From Elymus sibiricus (Eukaryota; Streptophyta; Magnoliopsida; Poales; Poaceae), in NCBI GenBank assembly GCA_039707655.1, contig CM077666.1, forward strand, positions 239,536,166-239,600,165: a DNA stretch of 64,000 bases, in the 5' to 3' direction. The translations under genes were made by a program, and so were the position numbers. The first letter of the stretch is position 1, and each line of letters begins with the position of its first letter. Below, piece by piece: positions 1 through 10,644 of the stretch. The notes below the pieces were generated by a model. The model worked only from the letters and a program-made list of their open reading frames with translations. It searched no databases and was not told the DNA's origin.

Positions 1-1665
1 TCCATGTCTCGCTCGACCATGAGAACTGCACTGACCACCTGGTTGGTGGCCGAGATGTATAATAACATTGGCTCGCAGGCCGCAGGTGCTGCCAATATGG
101 GGTTTGTGGCGAGGAGGGTTTTAATTTCCTCCAAAGCGGCCCCCGCCTCACTGGTACATTTGAAGTTTTTGGTTTGTTTTAGCAGCCTGTAAAGGGGGAG
201 TGCTTTTTCCCCGAGCCGTGAAATAAATCGGCTTAGAGCCGCCACACAACCTGCCAACTTCTGGACGTGTTTAAGCTCGGTTGGTTCTTCAAGCCGAGCC
301 AGAGCTCGTATTTTGGCTGGGTTGGCCTCGATTCCTCGGTTAGAAACAATGAAGCCGAGGAGTTTACCTGCGGGTACTCCGAAAATGCACTTCTCCGGGT
401 TGAGCTTAATTTGATATGCCCGGAGATTAGTGAATGTCTCTCAGAGGTCATTGACCAGATGGCCAATGTGTTTGGTTTTAACAACCACATCGTCGATGTA
501 GGCTTCCACAGTTTTTCCAACTTGTTTTTCCAGGCATGTATGAATCATGCGTTGGTATGTTGCGCCGGCATTTTTTAGTCCGAAGGGCATTGTGTTAAAG
601 CAGAATGGTCCATAAGGAGTAACAAATGTTGTAGCTGCCTGATCAGATTCCTTCATTTTGATCTGGTGGTATCCTGAGTAAACGTCCTGGAAGAACAAGG
701 AGTCGTGCCCTGCTGTGGCATCCACAATCTGGTCAATACGTGGTAGGGGGAAAGGGTCCTTGGGGCAGGCCTTGTTAAGGTCTTTAAAATCGACGCAAAG
801 GCGCCAGGATTTATCCTTTTTGGGTACCATGACTAGGTTAGCTAGCCAATCGGGATGTTTAATATCCCGAATGAATTTGGCTTCAAGTAATTTAGCTAAT
901 TCTTCGCCCATAGCTTGACGCTTGGGTTTTGAGAACCGCCGAAGTGCCTGTTTGATAGGTTTCGAGCCTTTGATGATATTTAGGCCGTGCTCGGCAAGGT
1001 TACGTGGGATCCCTGGCATGTCCGAGGGGTGCCAGGCAAATATGTCCCAATTTTCTCTAAGGAAGTTGCGTAGGGCTTGATCAATTGCTAGCTCTAGCTG
1101 TGCTCCTATGGACGCCGTTTTATTCGGGTCTGTAGGGTGCACTTGAAATTTGATGATCTCTTCGGCTGGCTTGAATAAGGTTGAATTAGATCGTTTGTCA
1201 AGGATGACATCGTCCCTGTCGATCGTGGCCCGAAGTGTTGTCAACTCATCAGCCGCAAGAGCTTCGGATAAAGACTCGAGGGCGAGCGATGACGTTTTGT
1301 TTTCGGCTCTAAGTGCTCTATCGGGATTGCTTGAGATGGTGATCACCCCGTTCGGGCCCGACAACTTAAGCTTCATGTAGCCATAATGCGGAATTGCGTG
1401 GAATTTTGAGAAGGCGTCATGCCCTAGAAGGGCATGATAACCACTTTGAAAGGGGACGATATGAAAAGTCACCTCCTCGGATCGGTAGTTCTCGGGAGTT
1501 CCGAAGACCACGTCCACGGTAATTTTTCCGCTGCACCGCGCCTCTTGGCCGTGTATTTCCTTTAAAGGTGGTGTAGCTCTGTTCGATGCGCGATTTATCG
1601 ATTTGCATCTTGTCCAGAGTATCTTCGTAGATGAGGTTTAGAATGTTGCCTCCGTCCATTAGCAC
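1..1665 (-). pseudogene. pol: T1 pol: protease, reverse transcriptase, start of RNase H
   Basis: The polyprotein cuts itself and copies element RNA into DNA. The protease begins with VLMDGG (about 1665-1640). It is broken by a frameshift near 1550, after which the frame gives VVFGTPENYRSEE and HALLGHDAFSKF. The reverse transcriptase follows in 441-1517, with LCVDFKDLNKACPKDPFPLP, FQDVYSGYHQIKM, MPFGLKNAGATYQRM and the catalytic box YIDD near 490. A second frameshift at about 440 moves the frame, which then reads LNPEKCIFGVPAGKLLGF, LAGCVAALSRFISRLGEKA and LYISATNQVVSAVL, the start of RNase H, before base 1. With two frameshifts and a stop before the protease it cannot make a full polyprotein. 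The domains are certain; the family is not. Confidence 0.9.
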
Positions 1666-1668
1666 TTT

Positions 1669-2700
1669 CTAAAGTCGACAACCGCTAACGATCGGGTCAA
1701 GGACCAGGGCGGCAGGACATCGGCCCGGGCCGCCTTGCGGCTGGGCCTGCTGGCCGAAGGTGAAGATTTCATAAATCATCAGCACCTCGTCTTCGTCCGA
1801 GGATGCTGCCGCATGCCTATGCTTGCTCCCGAGGAGAGCCTCGCCTCCCTTGGCTACTTGTCTCACCACCCAACAATCTCGAAGACTGTGAGTTGGGCTG
1901 GTGTTGAGTAGAACAGTGTGTATAGGGCATGGTTTATCTAGCAGGCCACCAAGGGTGGTCTTGGTTCCTATGACGGGCTTTCTCCTTTTCCGAGGTGGGT
2001 CGACTGATGCCAGCCGGCAAGAGCGATCTTACCGGTGTGCTAGGTTATCGTGCTTCATCCTCCTAGCACAGATTAAATCTGCATGCTCCTTTGCAGCCAA
2101 CCAGGCGTCCTCAATGGTGCAGAATTTTGACACCAGATCCGATAGCTCAGGGAACATTTGGACGCAGCGCTGGGCGGGGGCGTTTAGGATGCCTTGGTAC
2201 TTGCAGTTATGCTGAAAAGTTGCCAGTATATCTGAGTCGGGGCAATATGCCATCATGTTCTTGATGAACATGAATCGGTCCTAGAATTGCCTAACTGTTT
2301 TGTTAGGCTGCTGTTGTACATAGACTAGGTCCCAGACATTGGGGGGCCCTGAGTTACTCGGGCAGTACTCGATGTGAGAGGTGGGTGGGGTCAAGAAGTC
2401 GATCCCTATGGCCCGCGGGCTCGAAGCTCCAGCGGTGTTATCTCGAAGGAGATGTGTTGATAGTGGATCGGCCGATTTGATCATGAGATCCAATCCCTCG
2501 GCTTCTTCCATTTGGTTGTCTTCACCATTGCTCGCCAGATAGTACTCCGTCCTTGGTCCTCCGTAAAGGGATTCTTGACCAGGGCGAGAGGAAACTTGGA
2601 GAGCTCGGGTCTTACTTTCTGGTCATCGCGACCTAACTCTTGAAGGAGGAGGTGCTATTCGATTACAGAGGATCGTGGTGTGGGTGCCACGCCGCGAGAA
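1669..2700 (-). pseudogene. gag: T1 gag remnant
   Basis: Gag would form the particle that packages element RNA. On the minus strand an ORF (2511-2281) ends in NKTVRQF followed by TAG. The same frame continues as DRFMFIKNMMAYCPD and ILNAPAQRCVQMFPELSDLV, then a TAA, then a basic stretch PPRKRRK, then CPIH...HSLRDC, a CxxH/HxxxxC zinc-binding-like motif typical of Tat/Athila gag, then a Gln/Gly-rich linker to the protease. Stops: TAG at about 2280 (probably from Trp TGG), TAA at about 2028, and TAG at about 1668 just before the protease DGG. The amino-terminal part before 2511 is poorly conserved and I could not place a start codon. The CDS looks internally shortened compared with usual gypsy gag. 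Confidence 0.72.
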
Positions 2701-2754
2701 TTTTGGTCGTTAACTGATGATTCCATCAATCCTTTTTCTGATCACATAGTGGAA

Positions 2755-2773
2755 CTCTCAATGAAAGCACCAA
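2755..2773 (-). other. Candidate primer-binding region of T1
   Basis: Directly after the LTR end on the minus strand is TTGGTGCTTTCATTGAGAG. It sits where a tRNA primer should pair, but it does not match the initiator-Met type TGGTATCAGAGC. Other Triticeae gypsy elements carry the same motif here, as I recall. The tRNA is unknown to me. Confidence 0.45.
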
Positions 2774-3266
2774 TGTCAGTACTAAAACCGGCAGACCTCG
2801 GGGTAGGGGGTCCCGAGCTATGGATCTCGGATCTATGGGTAACAGGAGACAAAGGGGACAACGTTTACCTTGGTCTGGGCCCTCTCGAAGTGGTAATATC
2901 CTATGTCCTGCTTTGATTGTATTGATGATGATGTATCGAGTACAAGCTTGATCTACCTCGAGATCGTAAGTTGTGTTCTAACCCTAAGGCTAGGAGGTTG
3001 GAATTATGAACGTAGTCTCTACGGACTAAACCCCTCAGCTTATATAGACGCTGGGGGTATCTAGGGTTACACATGGTCAGTTGCCCATCTTGGGATACAC
3101 ATGCCGGCGGCTGATGCTATCCTTGGAGTGCACGTCAAGTCTTCGGCAGAGTCCATCTTGATCACGCCAAAGTGCGAGTTCGGAGTCCTTCCTTGTCGGG
3201 GCCATAGGTTCGGCCCATGGACCGTGGGCCAACTAGGTTGGTACCCCCTAGTCCAGGACACCATCA
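2774..3266 (-). repeat. 5' LTR of T1
   Basis: On the minus strand it starts TGATGGTGTCCTGGACTAGG at 3266 and ends GTTTTAGTACTGACA at 2774, giving 493 bp with TG...CA ends. It contains a TATA-like TCTATATAAG near 3045 followed by a transcribed-looking region. The boundary at 3266 is fixed independently, because the interrupted reading frame of element A resumes at 3267. The second LTR lies outside the window. Confidence 0.85.
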
Positions 3267-4348
3267 TTTGGTATGCCAAGAAGGTTTAGGACATCAAGGA
3301 GCGCAAGACCCAGCTCGCTGCCGCCAAGGAATCCTTTGTCTTGGAAAAGGCGGCGGCTGAGATGGCCCAGGCCGAAGCCGCCAAGAAGGCCGCGGTGGCC
3401 GATAGCGGGCTGAATCAGCGCAAGGTCAACCTCGACGCCCGTGAAGAGGAACTTGCCACCAGGGAGGAAAAATTGGCTGCCGCTCTCCGCGCCAAGGATG
3501 AAGAAATCCAAGTTTTGCTGGCCAAATGGACTGACGAGCTCGAGCAGAAGCAAACTAAAGCTCTACAAGCCCAAGCTGTGGAACATGTCGAGAAGCTCAA
3601 GGACGCTCTTCACGTTGCTCATCTTGCCGGTACCGCGAAGGCCAACTTGGAGTCCCAAGTGAAGCAGCTTGAGGATGATCTTGCCGCCAAGAAAAAGGGG
3701 ATCGCTGCCCTCCAGGATGCAGCGCAGAAGTCCGCTGATGAGCTGGCAGTGCTTCGCACCTCTCTGGCATCCAAGGATGGCGAGCTCAAAACCCTTGCCG
3801 AAGCCAAGATTGACTTGCAAGGCCACCTCTCCGCCTACGAGAGTTCCCTTGAGCGTGCCGACCTAAAGTCAAGGACCTTGACAGCCAACTTGGAGGAAGA
3901 CAAGCGTCTTCAAAAAGTGGCAGAGCAGAAGCTGGCCCGGAAGGAAAAATCCATTGCTGACTGGACCACAGGTCTTGTCGGCATCGCCCAGCGCGTCAGC
4001 ACCTAGATGACGGTAATGGGGTTATAGACCGTGGATCTGAGGATGGTTGCTAGCCAGCCCGGGAATGCAACTCTACCTCTCATCTTCGAAGGGCTTATCA
4101 CCGAGATGGATGCCTGTCACACCAGCCGGGGAAAATCCTTCGCCGTCGATGCAAATGTCCTTGTATGCAACATGATCCTGCATATGTTCACCAAGGTGCT
4201 GTACTACAATCCTAGTGCTGATGTGCGGCACATCTTCAAGAAGATTCCTGAGAGCGCCGAACTAGAGGTGGCCTGGCAAGCTGCGACCCCAATTGCCGAC
4301 AGGGCTGTTGAGAAGTGTAGCCAGATAGAAGGCCTCCAGCGGAACTAA
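3267..4348 (+). pseudogene. Element A antisense gene, C-terminal coiled-coil half
   Basis: A single frame runs on the plus strand from TGG at 3269 to the stop at 4346-4348, interrupted by three TAG codons (about 3287, 4003, 4024). It encodes a long, highly charged Ala/Lys/Glu-rich coiled coil (3290-3990, e.g. LDAREEELATREEKLAAALR, LRAKDEEIQVLLAK) and then a globular tail with LIFEGLITEMDA and ILHMFTKVLYY. The copy in element B (54427-55435) aligns throughout and lacks the TAGs at 4003 and 4024, so these are later nonsense mutations, both read as CAG to TAG. The part before 3267 is displaced by T1. In B this half follows a Transposase_28-like domain. Function is unknown; the strand is opposite to gag-pol of its own element. 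Confidence 0.8.
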
Positions 4349-4781
4349 AGCTTCTTTTGCATGCCTGTTGTTGAAATGGCACATGTAAAGAAAACCATGT
4401 TTCTTTAATTAGGCCAGTCTTATCATATGTATGATATATATTTTTATGCTTTGAAAGAATGTTTGTTTGTCCCTTGAGTAATGTTGCCCTTGTATACTTT
4501 TTACACCCTACGATTGCCGGTAAACTTCCCGGTGTGCTCGTTCTAGCTGACAGTGCTTGAAGAAACTGGTTCTTAGCAGCTTGCCGGAAATGCCGCTTCC
4601 CGGAAAGATTCACCTTCCCGGTTTTAGTGCAGCCGCATATGTTGTTGAGCGGACTCGAAACAACTAGGAGAGCTACTAACCCCAAAAAGGCTCCTTCGCG
4701 TGTAGCTTTATATATATGGATGAGATCGTTCAAGGAAGAAAGCTAAAACATCGAGCAAAAGTTTCAAAGTTTTGCAACTTA
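4349..4781. other. Spacer between antisense gene and pol of element A (left part)
   Basis: No gene. It aligns with 55440-55930 of element B, including GCAGCTTGCCGGAAA, GTTGAGCGGACTCGAAAC and the final TTTCAAAGTTTTGCAACTTA. It has AT-rich transcript-end-like sequence for the antisense gene (plus strand), and short cttgccgg/cttcccgg repeats. The CACTA element begins at its right end. Confidence 0.7.
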
Positions 4782-5040
4782 CACTACAAGAAATATGCTA
4801 ACTTGTGACCTTCCGTCAGTGACCCTGGAAGAAATAGTCGTAAATCTACGACCATTTCAAACCAATTGGTCGTAAGCTATTTAAGAGGGTCCAAACCCTA
4901 AACCATAACGACCATTTTAGTCAAAAAGGTCATAATTGCCTTACACGAAATGGTCATAAAGTAGACAGCAGTGGTCGGCGGTCTTATTTCTAACTGATTA
5001 CGACCAATCTATATGGTCATGGCCTTGTAAACGAGGATGC
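4782..5040 (+). repeat. CACTA left terminal inverted repeat and subterminal repeats
   Basis: The terminal repeat CACTACAAGAAATATGCTA is followed by repeated units such as ACGACCATTTCAAACC, AATTGGTCGTAAGC, AACGACCATTTTAG, AAAAAGGTCATAATTG and ATTACGACCAATCTATATGG. In this superfamily such short repeats in both orientations are transposase-binding sites. Confidence 0.85.
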
Positions 5041-5159
5041 ATTGATATGACTGGGCGCCACCTCATCAATATTGTCTATGTGTCATGTCTATGTGTCAAT
5101 TTTTGCTTATGTGTCATGTCCATGTGTCAGTTTCAGCTTACGTGTCTGGTTAGCACTAG

Positions 5160-6876
5160 GTTTGATCCAATAAGGAATAAAAGGAACTTTATTAATAAAT
5201 GAATTTGTACAAAGTAATATTACAACTCACAATCTGGATAAAAGAAAGACTACATTTTATCACTATAAATACAAATACAAAGTATTCTGGAATTACATTG
5301 TGGAGTAGAAGAAATGTATAAAGAAAAGGAAGTAAACCTAAACTAAACCTAGAATAAATCCTTTTCTAATTCTTCTCTTGATCTTCTCCTAATCTTCTCC
5401 TTCTCAAATTCAAGACCTGCAAAAGAAACAATACAGGAAGAGGGAGTGTGTTATGCTAGAAATGTTGGATTCCCCTTTGGGAAATGCATTACTATATGAG
5501 CTGGCACTTAGGACTACTTGGAACTGGTCCAAATACCCTTAATCAGAAGTTTTCAATAGAAAACCAGCAAAGCCAAGTAATGGAATAGTAAGTGACCAAA
5601 TGTGCAGGAACAGAAACAAAAGGAACAGTACATGATCAAGTATCAGGGGAGAGCAGCTGTAGCAGATTAAGTCCAAGAGTGGAGTATGTCCAGGATATAT
5701 GTACAACAAGAGGTGAAAGTCATAGCTCACAAAACCAACAAACAACAACTGAGCCAGCTCATAAGTAACAGCCACAAACACAATAACAACAACATCTCAT
5801 TTGCTAAGTTATAATTAAAGGGGCACAACTATCACTATGAGTCCAGCTAACCCAAGAGACAACCTAGGAACAATATACATCAATACAAACATGCCAATAG
5901 AACTAAGAATAGTACTACAACCATGCCAATGGACATCTACAACCATGTTAACAAGAAGCAGTAGCACTAGCACACAAATATAAACCACTTCATATACCTC
6001 CAGTAGCAGCAGTGATATGTGTGGACCAATTTACCAAGACCAGAACCATAGGAACTACAAACCACCACTAAACTACAACATCAATAGCAAACCATGAACT
6101 AGACAATGGCAATCATCCAAACTAGAACCTCCTGGTAACAAAAGTTAATTCTGTTGGATATTTTGATCTATAGTCTAAACTGTAGATGGCTCCTATTTTT
6201 TCCCCTAACTAGGATCAAGGGGTTTTCTTTTCATGTTTTGAATCAGAGGAAAATGAACAATTATATCCCAATTCTAAGGATTTCCCCGAATTAGAAACCC
6301 TAACTAATGAAATCGATCAATTCCTCCCCTGTTATGTGTTTATGGTTTCGGCTAAAGCTCCATTAAGATGGGGATGGATTGATTTCATGATTTGAAGCAA
6401 ACCCTGATGAAATCCCCAAGTTCAGAACCCTAAAGTAAATATCCCCAATTGCCGAAACCCTAATCCTAAATTTCCCAAATCAGACGAACCCTAACACTAA
6501 TGGTCATGAATTAAAGGGCAACAGACCTTACCATCAAGTTGTGTGCTCGTCGCCACCGTGCGGCATTGCCATGGCCGCCTTCTTATGCTGGCAGGCTCAT
6601 TTGGGCTCGTGCTCGAGTGGGCTGGCGGCTGTCCGCTACACCGACCGGTGGACGCAGAGTATCCTTGTGCGCCTATCGCCATTGGAAACCCACCACCGCG
6701 TCGGATTTGATGTGGCTCGCCATCGCCGTTGCAGGGACACCTACACGTGCGTGGGAGCGATACTCGAGGACGCCATAAAGCCCCGCTCGACAGAGTTTCA
6801 CGCAGGCCAAAGCCGCACGGGACCCCGGCGAGTGAGGCTGGCCAGCGCTGTCACCTTCCTCTGCTGCGGCCGGCAT
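5160..6876 (-). other. Gene-like two-exon unit inside the CACTA (minus strand)
   Basis: A GC-rich block (6533-7100) reads on the minus strand with an ATG at 6876 (MPAAAEEGDSAGQ). It ends in a canonical donor, GATG then GTAAGG (boundary 6532/6531). About 1.1 kb on there is a pyrimidine-rich acceptor TTTCTTTTGCAG then GTCTTG (exon resumes at 5416), with stops soon after. The intron carries the repeated AAACCCTAA-type sequences often seen near plant gene starts. Possible product is short and unlike anything I know; 5539-5781 has a hydrophobic minus ORF that may be chance. It could be a captured gene fragment. Splicing is inferred from signals only. Confidence 0.35.
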
Positions 6877-7439
6877 CGCCGCCGCTCCTAGAGCTCTCGC
6901 GCGCGTTCGCCGCTCCGGCGTCGGAGAAGAAAGGGGATCGGGGGAAATGTGGCTGGGGTTTCGGGGGGAGCTGGGCTACGCGCTCGGTTTTGGCCGAGCC
7001 AGTGGCAGCAGCCGGGCCGCCAGGCTGTCGCGGCCCAGGCCAGGCTGAGGCCTGGCGGAGCAGGGGGCGGGGCTGGGCTGGTTTTCTCTTTGACCCAGCT
7101 GAGCAGCAAATTGTTAGCCAGAAAAAAAAAATATGCTTTTGGGAAAAATTTCTGTTATGGGCAGAAAACATTTTATGAAAAATTCTAAATAATTTTCCTT
7201 ATAATTACTAAATTTTGTGCAATAGAGTGAACATTTTAAGGCTTAATTTTATGCATCAATTATTCTTTTTATTTTGGCATTATAATTCCTTAAGTATTTT
7301 AATCCCCATTATGTTTTAGTATGCCATGTTTAAATTATTCATGCTGCAATTTGGTTATGTCTAGTTAATTTTATTTTATGGCATTTTATTTCAAAGTTGA
7401 ATATTATTATGATCACTATGTCATAGATTTTCCGCTCCG

Positions 7440-10400
7440 AAATAAACTTTAATGGATCCTCAAAAATGTGGCCATCACATTGGTCATTTAATGATTCCGA
7501 GTCTCGTCGCAATTGGAATTTATGTATAGATATATATTTGTGATAAAATCCCCCAAAAAACTAAGTCAATTCGAAATTGAGATCATTTGAAACTGAAATT
7601 TGTCTTTTTCACAAGCTGTGGATGGAAAGCTTTTGACACCCAACCATTTGGTCAATTGTACATTAAATATGGTCTAATATTTTTTAAAATTGATACGGTC
7701 CATTTTGCAACAAATATTTGGTAGTTTCTTCACAAAAAAAACTTGTTTTTCGCACTCGAAAAAAATGAAAAGTGAACTTTTTGTTTAAAGAAAATGAAAA
7801 GTCCCTTTGACAACATTGACTGCCATTCCAAGTTGCACCCTTGTGCAAAATATGAGATCATTTGTACAAACTATGCCATGAATGCGGCCATGACCTTGGT
7901 CATTTGTCTTGAAAGCAATGAATCTTTATACACGATAGCTCATTTCTGAGAACACTTTTTCAAGGTATTTACCGTATTACAAGTTTGTTATTTTTTCTGG
8001 AAAGTAGGTCACATATAATGACACAATGCGAAGGTTTTCCATTTTTTTGAGTTTTTTGAATTCCTTATGCCGCTTTCAAAATGGGGTCAAAACGACGGGC
8101 ACGACCGTTCGTAGCTAGGGGTGGAACCTTGCAAAACTCTTGGTGTGTCTCTGATGAAATAGATACCTATGTACCTAAAAATGATTTTTGGAAAAAATAA
8201 TGAGCAAACTACAAGGCAGTTGTAGTTCAAATTTGACCCCGTTCCATCTAAATCAGCAAAAAATTGTCAATTTCACAAGAGGTGGATCGAAAGCATTTTA
8301 CATGAAACCATTTGGTTAATTCCACATTAAATGTGGTTTAATATTTTTGAAAATTGTTGTGGTCCAATTTTGCAACAGAGATTTGGTAGGTTCTTCACAA
8401 AAAAAACCCATTTTGGGCACTCAGAAAATGAAAAATGCTTTTTTGTGCAAAGAAAATGAAAACTCCCTTTGGCAACATTGATTGTCATTCCATGATGCAC
8501 CCTTGTGCAAAATATGAGATCATTTGAATGAACTATGCCATGAATGCGACCATAACCTTGGTCATTTGGCTTGAAAGCCATGAATCTTTATACATGATAG
8601 CTCATTTCTGAGAACACTTTTTTAAGGTATTTACCGTATTACAAGTTTGTTATTTTTCCTGGAATGTAGGTCACATATAATGACACAATGCGAAGGTTTT
8701 CCATTTTTTGATTTTTTTTTGAATTCTTTATGCCGCTTTCAAAATGGGGTCAAAACGACGGGCACGACCGTTCGTAGCTAGGAGTGGAACCTTGCAAAAC
8801 TCTTGGCGTGTCTCTGATAAAATAGATACCTATGTACCTAAAAATGATTTTTGGAAAAAATAATGACCAAACTACGAGGCAGCTGTAGTTCAAATTTGAC
8901 CCGGTTCCACCTGAATCAGCGAAAATTTGTCAATTTCACCAGAGGTGGATCGAAAGCATTTTACATGAAACAATTTGGTTAATTCCACATTAAATGTTGT
9001 CTAATATTTTTTAAAATTGTTGTGGTCCAATTTTGCAACAGAGATTTGGTAGGTTCTTCACAAAAAACACATTTTGGGCACTCTGAAAATGAAAAATGCT
9101 TTTTTTGTGCAAAGAAAATGAATACTTCCTATGGCAACATTGTTTGCCATTCCAAGATGCACCCTTGTGCACAATATGAGATCATTTGAATGAACTATGC
9201 CATGATTGCAGACACAACCTTGGTCATTTGGCTTGAAAGCCATGAATCTTCATACACGATAGCTCATTTCTGAGAACACTTTTTAAAGGTATTTACCGTA
9301 TTACAAGTTTGTTATTTTTCCTGGAAAGTAGGTCACATATAATGACACAATGCGAAGGTTTTCCTTTATTTTTTATTTTTTTTGAATTCTTTATGCCTCG
9401 TTCAAAATGGGGTCAAAATGACGGGCACGACCATTCGTAGCTAGGGGTGAAACCTTGCAAAACTCTTGGCGTGTCTCTGATGAAATAGATACCTATGTAC
9501 CTAAAAATGATTTTTGGAAAAAAATAATGAGCAAACTACAAGGCAGCTATAGTACAAATTTGACCCGGTTCCAGCTAATCAGCGGAAATTTGTCAATTTC
9601 ACCAGAGGTGCATCGAAAGCATTTTACATGAAACCATTTGGTTAATTCCACATGAAATGTGGTTTAATATTTTTGAAAATTGTTGTGATCCAATTTTGCA
9701 ACAGAGATTTGGTAGGTTCTTAATAAAAGAACCATTTTGGGCACTCAGAAAATGAAAAATGCTTTTTTTGTGCAAAGAAAAGGAATACTTCCTTTGGCAA
9801 CGTTGTTTGCCATTCCAAGATGCACGCATGTGCAAAATATGAGGTCATTTGAACAAACTATGCCATGAGCAGCCAAAACATTGGTCATTTGGCTTGAAAG
9901 CCATGAATCTTCATACATGATAGCTCATTTATGAGAACACTTTTTTAAGGTATTTACCGTATTAGAAGTTTGTTATTTTTCTTGGGAATAGGTCACATAT
10001 AATGACACAATGTGAAGGTTTTCCATTTTTCCGATTTTTTAATTCTTTATGTCGCTTTCAAAATGGGGTCAAAACGACGGGCACGACCGTTCGTAGCCAA
10101 GGGTGGAACCTTGCAAAACTCTTGGCATGTCTCTGATGAAATAGATACCTATGTACTTAAAAATGATTTTTGGAAAAAAAATAATGAGCAAACTACGAGG
10201 CAGTTGTAGTTCAAATTTGACCCGGTCCAGCTGAATCAGCGGAAATTTGTCTTTTGGATGAGAGGTGGATCGAAAGCATTTTACATGCAAAGATTTGGTC
10301 AATTGTACATAAAATGTTGTCTAATAGTTTTGAAAAATGGAGTGGTGCCATTTTGAAACAAATATTTGTCAGATTCTTCACACAAAAAAACATTTTTGGC

Positions 10401-10560
10401 ACTTCAAAAATAGAAAATGATTTTGTTGCTAAAAACTCATTTCTCATAACACTTTTTTAAAGATATTTGTCTTATTCCAGTTCCATGTTTGTTAGTTTTC
10501 CTAAAACCTAGGTCACATTTGGTGACACAATGAGAATGTTTTCTATTTTTTTTGATTTTT
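7440..10560. repeat. ~660 bp tandem repeat array inside the CACTA
   Basis: Landmark GATAGCTCATTT recurs at about 7934, 8596, 9259 and 9919 (steps of 662, 663 and 660), with a decayed fifth unit near 10435. Each unit also contains AAACGACGGGCACGACC, GATAGATACCTATGTACCTA and CCATGAATGCGRCCATRACC-like text. Units differ by scattered changes and small indels. There is no long ORF. A related array in reverse orientation occurs at 25840-28360. Confidence 0.9.
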
Positions 10561-10644
10561 TTTGAATTTCTCAGATCATAAAACAGTTTATATGATTTAA
10601 CACCTTATTTTTAGTCGATTACGACCAATTTAGATGGTCATAAC

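Larger units (their letters stand above)
1..3266 (-). mobile_element. Ty3/gypsy retrotransposon T1 (5' LTR, gag, part of pol), cut by window edge
   Basis: Read on the minus strand the order is LTR (3266 to 2774), gag, protease, reverse transcriptase, start of RNase H, leaving the window at base 1. This is the order of Ty3/gypsy elements. A gag motif with a CxxH...HxxxxC pattern instead of a CCHC knuckle and a DGG protease motif fit the Tat/Athila side of the family. The element sits inside the antisense gene of element A: bases 3267 onward continue a reading frame that aligns with 54427 onward in element B. The expected target duplication on this side is tttgg (3267-3271). The partner side is outside the window. 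Confidence 0.88.

Noticed and set aside
5539..5781. Hydrophobic 80-codon minus ORF resembling a membrane protein
   Set aside because: It is T-rich on the minus strand, has no signal for translation and no homologue I know. It may be a transcript end of the gene-like unit.
6851..7178. Gly/Arg/Pro-rich ORFs on both strands in the GC island
   Set aside because: All frames are open because of composition. No motif; only the minus ATG with a good donor was kept as a gene-like unit.
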